This document shows, in pieces, positions 1 through 7,507 of a stretch of 64,000 nucleotides of DNA (within the stretch, counting starts at the first letter, position 1; each line of letters starts with the position of its first letter). The DNA lies in assembly GCF_036345995.1 (NCBI RefSeq), contig NZ_CP107796.1, positions 4,960,001-5,024,000 of the forward strand, in the 5' to 3' direction. Under the pieces are notes generated by a model. That model saw only the letters and a list, made by a program, of their open reading frames with translations. It was not told the origin of the DNA and did not search any database. This stretch comes from Streptomyces sp. NBC_00557. GTDB taxonomy: Bacteria; Actinomycetota; Actinomycetes; Streptomycetales; Streptomycetaceae. A program made the translations under genes and the position numbers.

Positions 1-2
1 TG

Positions 3-3000
3 CGGATCATCGACATCCTCAAGGAGGAGCTGGGCGGCGTCAGCGTCGACTTCACCGCCTGGAACACCGAGTCGATCCTCTCCCGGCTGCACTTCGTCGT
101 CCGCGTCCCGCCGGGCACCGAACTGCCCCAGCTGTCGGACGCCGACAAGGAGCGCATCGAGGCCCGCCTGGTCGAGGCCGCCCGGTCCTGGGCCGACGCG
201 TTCGCCGAGGCGCTGACCGCCGAGTGCGGCGAGGAGCGCGCGGCCGAGGTGCTGCGCCGCTACAACAACGCCTTCCCCGAGGGCTACAAGGCCGACCACA
301 CCCCGCGTGCGGCGGTCGCCGACCTCGTCCACCTGGAGCAGCTCAGCGAGGACAAGACCTTCAGCCTGAGCCTGTACGAGCCGGTGGGCGCCGGACCGGA
401 GGAGCGCCGGTTCAAGATCTACCAGAAGGGCGGCACCGTCTCCCTGTCCAAGGTGCTGCCGGTGCTCAGCCGCCTCGGCGTCGAGGTCACCGACGAGCGG
501 CCGTACGAACTGCGCTGCGCGGACCGCACCACGGCCTGGATCTACGACTTCGGCCTGCGCATGCCCAAGACGACGAGCGCGGGCGGGGATCTCGGTGACG
601 ACGCCCGCGAGCGCTTCCAGGAGGCCTTCGCCGCCACCTGGACCGGCAAGGCGGAGAACGACGGCTTCAACGCGCTCGTGCTGAGCGCCGGGCTGACCTG
701 GCGGCAGGCCATGGTGCTGCGCGCCTACGCCAAGTACCTGCGGCAGGCCGGCTCGACCTTCTCGCAGGACTACATGGAGGACACCCTCCGCAACAACGTC
801 CACACCACCCGGCTCCTCGTCTCCCTGTTCGAGGCCCGGATGTCCCCGGACCGGCAGAAGGCCGGCCTGGAGCTGATCGACGCCCTCCTCGAGGAGGTCG
901 ACGCGGCCCTGGACCAGGTGGCGAGCCTGGACGAGGACAGGATCCTGCGCTCCTTCCTCACCGTCATCAAGGCGACCCTGCGCACGAACTTCTTCCAGGA
1001 GGCGGAGGGCGGCAGGCCGCACGACTACGTCTCCATGAAGTTCGACCCGCAGGCCATCCCGGACCTGCCGGCGCCCCGCCCGGCGTACGAGATCTGGGTG
1101 TACTCGCCGCGTGTCGAGGGCGTGCACCTGCGCTTCGGCAAGGTCGCGCGCGGCGGCCTGCGCTGGTCCGACCGGCGCGAGGACTTCCGCACCGAGATCC
1201 TCGGCCTGGTCAAGGCGCAGATGGTGAAGAACACCGTCATCGTGCCGGTCGGCGCCAAGGGCGGCTTCGTCGCCAAGCAGCTGCCGGACCCGAGCGTGGA
1301 CCGCGACGCCTGGATGGCCGAGGGCATCGCCAGCTACAAGATGTTCATCTCGGGCCTGCTCGACATCACCGACAACATGGTCGCCGGCGAGGTCGTGCCC
1401 CCGCAGGACGTCGTCCGGCACGACGGCGACGACACCTACCTGGTCGTCGCCGCCGACAAGGGCACCGCCACCTTCTCCGACATCGCCAACGGAGTCGCCG
1501 AGAAGTACAACTTCTGGCTCGGCGACGCCTTCGCCTCCGGCGGCTCGGCCGGCTACGACCACAAGGGCATGGGCATCACCGCGCGCGGCGCGTGGGAGTC
1601 CGTGAAGCGGCACTTCCGCGAGCTGGGCGTGGACACGCAGACCGAGGACTTCACGGTCGTCGGCATCGGTGACATGTCCGGTGACGTGTTCGGCAACGGC
1701 ATGCTGCTGTCCGAGCACATCCGCCTGGTCGCCGCCTTCGACCACCGGCACATCTTCATCGACCCGAACCCGGACGCGGCGACCTCCTACGCCGAGCGCC
1801 GCCGGCTGTTCGAGCTGCCCCGCTCCAGCTGGGCCGACTACAACACCGAGCTGCTGTCGGCGGGCGGCGGGATCTTCCCGCGCAGCGCCAAGTCGATCCC
1901 GGTCAACGCCCACATCCGCGAGGCCCTCGGCATCGAGGACAAGGTCACCAAGATGACCCCGGCCGACCTGATGAAGGCCATCCTCAAGGCGCCGGTGGAC
2001 CTGCTGTGGAACGGCGGCATCGGCACGTACGTGAAGTCGTCGGCCGAGTCGCACGCGGACGTCGGCGACAAGGCGAACGACGCCATCCGCGTCGACGGCA
2101 GCGACCTGCGGGTCAAGGTCGTCGGCGAGGGCGGCAACCTGGGCCTGACCCAGCTCGGCCGGATCGAGTTCGCCATGCACGGCGGCAAGATCAACACCGA
2201 CGCGATCGACAACAGCGCCGGCGTGGACACCTCCGACCACGAGGTGAACATCAAGATCCTGCTCAACGGCCTGGTCGCGGACGGCGACATGACCGTCAAG
2301 CAGCGCAACAAGCTGCTCGCCGAGATGACCGACGAGGTCGGCGCGCTGGTCCTGCGCAACAACTACGCGCAGAACACCGCGATCGCCAACGCCCTGTCCC
2401 AGGCCAAGGACATGCTCCACGCCCAGCAGCGGTTCATCCGCCATCTGGTGCGCGAGGGCCACCTGGACCGGGCGCTGGAGTTCCTGCCGACCGACCGCCA
2501 GATCCGCGAGCGCCTCGCCCAGGGGCAGGGGCTGACCGGCCCGGAGACCGCCGTCGTCCTGGCGTACACGAAGATCACGGTCGCCGAGGAGCTGCTGCAC
2601 ACCACGCTCCCCGACGACCCGTACCTGCGCGGCCTGCTGCACGCCTACTTCCCGACGGCCCTGCGCGAGAAGTTCGCCGAGGCCATCGACAAGCACCCGC
2701 TGCGCCGTGAGATCACCACGACCGTGCTGGTCAACGACACGGTCAACACGGGCGGTACGACCTATCTGCACCGCCTGCGCGAGGAGACCGGCGCCTCCCT
2801 GGAGGAGATCGTCCGGGCGCAGACCGCGGCCCGCGCGATCTTCCGCTCGGCGCCGGTGTGGGACGCGGTGGAGGAGCTGGACAACAAGGTCGAGGCGGCC
2901 GTGCAGACCCGGATCCGGCTGCACTCGCGCCGGCTCGTGGAGCGCGGCACGCGCTGGCTGCTCAACAACCGGCCGCAGCCGCTGCAGCTCGCCGAGACGG

Positions 3001-3560
3001 TCGAGTTCTTCGCCGAGCGGGTCGAGCGGGTCTGGCAGGAGCTGCCCAAGCTGCTCAGGGGCGCCGACCTGGAGTGGTACCAGCAGGTGTACGACGAGCT
3101 GTCCGCGGCCGGCGTCCCGGACGAACTGGCCACGCGCGTGGCCGGGTTCTCCTCCGCCTTCCCGGCGCTCGACATCGTGTCGGTGGCCGACCGCATGGGC
3201 AAGGAGCCGCTGGACGTCGCCGAGGTGTACTACGACCTCGCCGACCGGCTCAGCATCACCCAGCTCATGGACCGCATCATCGAGCTGCCCCGCACCGACC
3301 GCTGGCAGTCCATGGCCCGCGCCTCCATCCGCGAGGACCTGTACGCGGCGCACGCGGCGCTCACCGCGGACGTCCTCGCGGTCGGCAACGGCACCTCCAC
3401 GCCGGAGCAGCGCTTCAAGGCCTGGGAGCAGAAGAACGCGCCCATCCTGAGCCGGGCGCGCACCACCCTGGAGGAGATCCGCGGTTCGGAGACCTTCGAC
3501 CTCGCCAACCTCTCGGTGGCGATGCGGACGATGCGGACGCTTCTGCGCACGCATTCGTAG
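3..3560 (+). CDS. gdh: NAD-specific glutamate dehydrogenase, large (about 180 kDa) type, 5' end outside window
   Basis: C-terminal 1185 residues of the large bacterial NAD-glutamate dehydrogenase, which oxidatively deaminates glutamate to 2-oxoglutarate and ammonia in the cytoplasm. The reading frame is open from base 3, so the true start lies upstream; family members are roughly 1600 residues. The catalytic core is visible: LVKAQMVKNTVIVPVGAKGG (around residues 410-430 of the visible part) holds the substrate-binding lysines, and GDMSGDVFGNGML (about 560) is the dinucleotide-binding segment. The long helical C-terminal extension typical of this class follows. It ends at TAG before a strong hairpin terminator, so it is transcribed apart from the GtrA gene. 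Family assignment is firm; the cofactor is inferred from the family. Confidence 0.95.
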   Translation, partial: RIIDILKEELGGVSVDFTAWNTESILSRLHFVVRVPPGTELPQLSDADKERIEARLVEAARSWADAFAEALTAECGEERAAEVLRRYNNAFPEGYKADHTPRAAVADLVHLEQLSEDKTFSLSLYEPVGAGPEERRFKIYQKGGTVSLSKVLPVLSRLGVEVTDERPYELRCADRTTAWIYDFGLRMPKTTSAGGDLGDDARERFQEAFAATWTGKAENDGFNALVLSAGLTWRQAMVLRAYAKYLRQAGSTFSQDYMEDTLRNNVHTTRLLVSLFEARMSPDRQKAGLELIDALLEEVDAALDQVASLDEDRILRSFLTVIKATLRTNFFQEAEGGRPHDYVSMKFDPQAIPDLPAPRPAYEIWVYSPRVEGVHLRFGKVARGGLRWSDRREDFRTEILGLVKAQMVKNTVIVPVGAKGGFVAKQLPDPSVDRDAWMAEGIASYKMFISGLLDITDNMVAGEVVPPQDVVRHDGDDTYLVVAADKGTATFSDIANGVAEKYNFWLGDAFASGGSAGYDHKGMGITARGAWESVKRHFRELGVDTQTEDFTVVGIGDMSGDVFGNGMLLSEHIRLVAAFDHRHIFIDPNPDAATSYAERRRLFELPRSSWADYNTELLSAGGGIFPRSAKSIPVNAHIREALGIEDKVTKMTPADLMKAILKAPVDLLWNGGIGTYVKSSAESHADVGDKANDAIRVDGSDLRVKVVGEGGNLGLTQLGRIEFAMHGGKINTDAIDNSAGVDTSDHEVNIKILLNGLVADGDMTVKQRNKLLAEMTDEVGALVLRNNYAQNTAIANALSQAKDMLHAQQRFIRHLVREGHLDRALEFLPTDRQIRERLAQGQGLTGPETAVVLAYTKITVAEELLHTTLPDDPYLRGLLHAYFPTALREKFAEAIDKHPLRREITTTVLVNDTVNTGGTTYLHRLREETGASLEEIVRAQTAARAIFRSAPVWDAVEELDNKVEAAVQTRIRLHSRRLVERGTRWLLNNRPQPLQLAETVEFFAERVERVWQELPKLLRGADLEWYQQVYDELSAAGVPDELATRVAGFSSAFPALDIVSVADRMGKEPLDVAEVYYDLADRLSITQLMDRIIELPRTDRWQSMARASIREDLYAAHAALTADVLAVGNGTSTPEQRFKAWEQKNAPILSRARTTLEEIRGSETFDLANLSVAMRTMRTLLRTHS

Positions 3561-3577
3561 CCGTACGGCAGCCAGAG

Positions 3578-3610
3578 CGCCCCGGGCCGACGTCGCATCG
3601 GCCCGGGGCG
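3578..3610 (+). terminator. Rho-independent terminator after gdh
   Basis: Perfect 13-bp inverted repeat (3578-3590 with 3598-3610), 7-nt loop, followed by the pyrimidine-rich run ttccctttcttg. It lies 17 bases beyond the gdh stop codon. Confidence 0.85.
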
Positions 3611-3697
3611 TTCCCTTTCTTGCCGAGGATTAGCCAAAAAAGACCGGTGAATTTACCGTTTCCTGCTCATCGACCGGTTTCGGATAGGGTCTGCGCT

Positions 3698-4177
3698 GTG
3701 ACTGTTCAACTCACCGAGACGCGTCCGGCACCGCCTCCCGCACCGGCTCCGGCCCGGCGGCCCGCCACACGGGTCGTGCTCGAGGTCGTGAAATTCGGGA
3801 TCGTCGGCGGCAGCGGTGTCCTCGTCAATTTCCTGATCTTCAACCTGCTGCTGCACGGCCTTGGTTGGCAGGCGATGACCGCCACCGTCCTGGCCAGCTG
3901 TATCGCGATGGCGACCAATTACCTCGGCTTCCGCTATTTCGCCTATCGCGACCGGGCGTCGCGCACCCGCGGCCAGATCATCCTGTTCTTCGTCTTCAGC
4001 GGCCTCGGTGTCGTGATGGAAATCGGTCTGTTCTGGGTCGGTTACCACGGTCTCGGCCTGCACAGCATGCTCGAATCCAATGCGGCGAAGGCACTGTCGA
4101 TCGTGCTCGCCTCCGCGTTCCGTTTTCTCGTCTACCGCACCTGGGTGTTCCGGCAGGATGCACACCGCACCGTCTGA
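3698..4177 (+). CDS. GtrA family membrane protein (polyprenyl-phosphate sugar flippase type)
   Basis: 159 residues from GTG. After a Pro/Ala-rich cytoplasmic tail (about 1-28) come four predicted membrane helices (about 30-52, 58-78, 92-112, 122-142) in the GtrA pattern, with FGIVGGSGVLVNF, ATNYLGFRYFAYR and a C-terminal FRFLVYRTWVF. GtrA proteins are thought to move polyprenyl-phosphate-linked sugars across the membrane for decoration of surface polymers. Its stop overlaps the next start by 20 bases, so the two are translationally coupled and probably act as a flippase plus membrane glycosyltransferase. No sugar specificity can be read from the sequence. Confidence 0.85.
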   Translation: MTVQLTETRPAPPPAPAPARRPATRVVLEVVKFGIVGGSGVLVNFLIFNLLLHGLGWQAMTATVLASCIAMATNYLGFRYFAYRDRASRTRGQIILFFVFSGLGVVMEIGLFWVGYHGLGLHSMLESNAAKALSIVLASAFRFLVYRTWVFRQDAHRTV

Positions 4178-5705
4178 GACCGAACCGGTGAGCCGCACCG
4201 AACCGCCGACGGCCGTGGCGCGGGCCGCCCGGGCGCTGCCGCAGGCGGCCGCCGCGCTCGTCGTGGTCCTTCTGCTTCTGGTGATCGTGCGCCTGCCCTG
4301 GGCGGGCGACCTCGGCATGCACGCGGCCACCGTCCAGCGCCTGAGCCACCACCTGGCCCACCCCGGCAACCCGCTGGTCGACGCCGACACGCCGAGCCCC
4401 TATTACTCGCCGTGGATGCTGGTCCTCGGCGTGGTCGCCAAGCTGACCGGCCTGTCGGTGTTCGTGGTGCTGCGGCTGGCCGCGCTGGCCGGCCTGAGCC
4501 TGCTGGTCACCGGCGTGTGGCGGTACGTCCGCACCCTCTCCGCGCACCGCGCGGCCCCCGCGCTGGCCCTGCTCGGCCTGGTCTTCCTGTGGGGCCCGCT
4601 GCTGTTCAACTGGTCCGGCTTCCTGGGCCTGAACTCCCTCGCGCTGACGGTGTCGTACCCCAGCGTGTTCGCGCTCGGCCTCACCTTCCACTTCTGGGCC
4701 TGGCTCACGCGCGCGGCACGCGAGGAGGCGCCGTGGGGGCGGTGGCTGTGGCTCGGCGTGCTGTGGGCGCTGATCCTGCTGTGCCACCAGTTCACCGGAG
4801 TCGTGGCCTCGCTCGGTGCGCTGGCGATGGTGATCGCGGCGCGCCCGCCCCGCCCGGTGCTGCTGCGGCCGGCCGCCGCGCTCGCCCTGGGCCTGCTCCT
4901 GCTGTGGCTGTGGCCGTACTACGACTTCTTCTCCCTCTTCTCCGCCGGTGCGGACCTGGAGGCCATCCACAAGCCGCTGTACGAGCATCTGGCCGCGCGC
5001 TTCGGCCTGGTGCTGCTCGGGGTGGCGGCGCTGGCGCTGCGGCTGCGCCGCGACCGCTGGGACCCGCTGGCGCTGTTCTTCGTGCTGGGTGTGCTGGTGT
5101 TCGCCGCGGGCGGGCTGAGCGGCCACTACTCCTGGGGGCGGGCCCTGCCCGCCGCGCTCATCCCGGCGCAGCTCGCCGCCGCGCTGGAGGCCGTGCCGGC
5201 GGGGCGGCGTGCGATGGGGGACCCCCCGCGCGAGCGAAGCCGAGCGTGGGTGAAGACGGGCTGGGCGTGTCTGCTGGGCGCCGGACTGCTCGTCGGGGCG
5301 TGGACGCAGGCCGGCACGCTCGGGTATGTGACGGGGCGGGACGCGCTGCCGTCCGCGGTCGCCGCGAAGTACCGGACGCCGTGGGTGGGCTACCACTGGA
5401 TCACGCCGTGGGTGAAGTACGGGGACGTGGTGATGGCCAAGGAGTTCCCGGCGCGGCAGATTCCGGCGTACGGGCCGTACACCGTGGCACCGGGGTATCC
5501 GGATGTGTTCCTGAAGGATGCTGCGCGGCGGGAGGACGCGGTTGCCCGCTACTTCGCCGCGGGGACTTCTTCGGCCGACCGGGCCGGGATCCTGCGGAAG
5601 TACGACGTGAAGTGGGTCGTGGGACCGAAGAGCCTGGCGGGGCCGGGACTTCGCGAGGTGAAGGCCGGCCCGGCCGCCCAGGTCCTGTACCGCGTGGTGC
5701 GCTGA
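4158..5705 (+). CDS. Polytopic membrane protein, GT-C glycosyltransferase-like
   Basis: 515 residues from the ATG at 4158, inside the 3' end of the GtrA gene. About ten hydrophobic helices follow a short cytoplasmic tail. The first outer loop contains an acidic residue in PWAGDLGMHAATVQRL, the position where GT-C enzymes carry their catalytic Asp/Glu, and the C-terminal third (about 400-515) is a soluble, presumably extracytoplasmic domain. I infer that it transfers a polyprenyl-phosphate sugar supplied by the GtrA partner to a surface polymer. This rests on topology and context; I do not recognise a named family. It faces the next gene convergently across a repeat/terminator. Confidence 0.65.
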   Translation: MHTAPSETEPVSRTEPPTAVARAARALPQAAAALVVVLLLLVIVRLPWAGDLGMHAATVQRLSHHLAHPGNPLVDADTPSPYYSPWMLVLGVVAKLTGLSVFVVLRLAALAGLSLLVTGVWRYVRTLSAHRAAPALALLGLVFLWGPLLFNWSGFLGLNSLALTVSYPSVFALGLTFHFWAWLTRAAREEAPWGRWLWLGVLWALILLCHQFTGVVASLGALAMVIAARPPRPVLLRPAAALALGLLLLWLWPYYDFFSLFSAGADLEAIHKPLYEHLAARFGLVLLGVAALALRLRRDRWDPLALFFVLGVLVFAAGGLSGHYSWGRALPAALIPAQLAAALEAVPAGRRAMGDPPRERSRAWVKTGWACLLGAGLLVGAWTQAGTLGYVTGRDALPSAVAAKYRTPWVGYHWITPWVKYGDVVMAKEFPARQIPAYGPYTVAPGYPDVFLKDAARREDAVARYFAAGTSSADRAGILRKYDVKWVVGPKSLAGPGLREVKAGPAAQVLYRVVR

Positions 5706-5720
5706 GCTGCCGCTGGGCTT

Positions 5721-5800
5721 GGCGCCCCGAAGGGGCGCGGGGCTGTGTCGGTATGCGGCTCCGTCGCGTGGGCGCGGTCAGCCACGACGGACCCGCAGTC
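5721..5800. repeat. Streptomyces interspersed intergenic repeat, copy A
   Basis: Begins with the hairpin GCGCCCC-gaa-GGGGCGC (5722-5738), then CGGGGCT, GCGGCTCCG, GCGTGGGCGCG and a GACGGACCCGCAG tail. The same ordered blocks occur inverted at 61423-61503. I recognise this as a common repeat of Streptomyces intergenic regions. Here it fills the space between two convergent genes and probably works as a bidirectional terminator. Confidence 0.75.
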
Positions 5801-5842
5801 CCGCGCCTCCTCAGGCCCAGCGGCGCTTCGAAACCGGCCCCT

Positions 5843-7507
5843 TTACCTCAGCACGCTCGACAGCAGCTTCGCTGCCTTGCGGACGCGGGGGCGGGCGATC
5901 TTCTGGACGACCGGGCGGACCACGTGGGCGGTGACTCCCACCGGGCGCCAGCGGAGCTGCAGGCGGCCGGGGTTGCGGCCCTCGGGTTCGATGGTCAGCT
6001 CGTGCGGGGCCGCGCCGGAGCGGTACTCGATGCGGGCCGTGAGGACCGGGAAGGCCAGCGGGGCCAGCAGCAGACCGGAGTTGGACAGGCCCTGCTGCTG
6101 GAGCCGGACGAGGGGATGCCGTACGCCCGCGAAGCCCTGGAGGGGCAGCGGGGCCTCGGCGAGGTCCAGGCGGACCGTGCCCTCGAAGACGCCGGGGCTG
6201 ACCGGGTCCAGCCGGAAGGGGACCGTCATCCGGCGGTTGCCGGGGGAGAGGACCAGGCCGGCGCGCTGCGGGCCGACCGGGAGGCGCAGGCCGGGGTCGT
6301 AGGTGCGGACGGCGAGGGTGAGGGACGCCCCCGGCCCCGGCGTCAGCTCCGTGATCTCGTGCCGGAACAGCGCGCTCGGGAACGGGCGCGTGTCCAGCTC
6401 GAGGTCGGACACGGCCAGTTCACGCCGGGCGCGGTCGGTCGAGGGCACACTGTCGCCCCAGTACGGGACGCCGGACGCGTCGGAGGTGACCTGGCGCGGA
6501 GCGACCTCGTGGCCGAGTCCGCGGGCCGCGAGCCTGGTCTCCGCCAGCCGGCCCTGCCGCAGCAGTTCCAGGACGATCCGCTCCTGGCGGGGCAGACGGG
6601 TGTACGCGCCGTCGGACAGCGTCTCCAGGTACGGGTTCATGATGTCCGCGAAGGCCTGGAGCCACTCCTCGTCCCGGTAGGGCAGGTCACCCGCGTACAT
6701 CCGGAAGTCGTGCTTGAGGAACTTGTAGTCCTTGTCCTCCCGCAGCCCCGCGTGCCCGCTCTCGACCAGGAAGTCGTCGATCAGGCGCTGGACGTGGACG
6801 CGGTCGCGGACGTTGGTGACCTTGTGCCGCTGGTTGGAGATGGACGCCGAGGCGGCCGCCGCGAACGGGTCGATGTACCAGACGTACACCGGGTCCGGGA
6901 TGATCGTGAACGCCTCCGCCAGGCAGTAGGCCTGCGCCGAGAACAGCTGGTCCTCGTAGTGGATGCCCTCCGGGAAACGCAGCTGGTGGCGGTCCAGGAA
7001 GGAGCGGGCGTACATCTTGCTGGTGGAGAGGTGCTCGAAGAGCAGGCGGGGGTCCGCCTCGATGCCCTCCACGGTGCGGCGCTCGGCGACCAGGTGCGGC
7101 ATCCACGTCGTACGGCGGCCGTTGTCCACGCGGACGCGGCGTACCGCGCCCATGGTGAAGTCGACCTTGCGCTCGCGGTGCGCGGCGAGCAGCAACTCGA
7201 CCGCGCGGGGCGGGAGTTCGTCGTCGCTGTCGAGGAACATCAGATACGGGGCGCGGGCGATGTCGATGGCCCGGTTGCGCGGGGCGCTGCAGCCGCCGCT
7301 GTTCTCCGGCAGGCGGAGGTAGCGGATGCGGGGGTCCTCCGACTCCAGCCGGCGTGCCACCGCGGGCGTGTCGTCCGTGGAGTGGTCGTCGCTGATGATG
7401 ATCTCGATGTTCGCGTGCGTCTGCGCGCGCAGCGAGGCGACCGCCCGGGGCAGGCGGGCGGCGTCGTTGTAGACGATGACCGTCACCGTCACGTCGGGGG
7501 TCGTCAT
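5843..7507 (-). CDS. GT2 glycosyltransferase with long C-terminal extension
   Basis: 554 residues. The N-terminal 230 or so residues form a GT-A fold of family 2: VTVTVIVYNDAARL, the nucleotide-binding IIISDDHSTDDT, NSGGCSAPRNRAID, and the metal-binding LDSDDE. The following IHYEDQLFSA supplies the usual acidic acceptor-site residues. The C-terminal 300 residues hold no motif I know, but parts resemble the protein at 13634-15328. The enzyme should use a nucleotide-sugar in the cytoplasm to extend a surface polymer. Its ATG overlaps the TGA of the GT2-TagF gene upstream (ATGA), so the two are translationally coupled. The stop is TAA next to repeat copy A. Confidence 0.85.
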   Translation of the reverse strand: MTTPDVTVTVIVYNDAARLPRAVASLRAQTHANIEIIISDDHSTDDTPAVARRLESEDPRIRYLRLPENSGGCSAPRNRAIDIARAPYLMFLDSDDELPPRAVELLLAAHRERKVDFTMGAVRRVRVDNGRRTTWMPHLVAERRTVEGIEADPRLLFEHLSTSKMYARSFLDRHQLRFPEGIHYEDQLFSAQAYCLAEAFTIIPDPVYVWYIDPFAAAASASISNQRHKVTNVRDRVHVQRLIDDFLVESGHAGLREDKDYKFLKHDFRMYAGDLPYRDEEWLQAFADIMNPYLETLSDGAYTRLPRQERIVLELLRQGRLAETRLAARGLGHEVAPRQVTSDASGVPYWGDSVPSTDRARRELAVSDLELDTRPFPSALFRHEITELTPGPGASLTLAVRTYDPGLRLPVGPQRAGLVLSPGNRRMTVPFRLDPVSPGVFEGTVRLDLAEAPLPLQGFAGVRHPLVRLQQQGLSNSGLLLAPLAFPVLTARIEYRSGAAPHELTIEPEGRNPGRLQLRWRPVGVTAHVVRPVVQKIARPRVRKAAKLLSSVLR

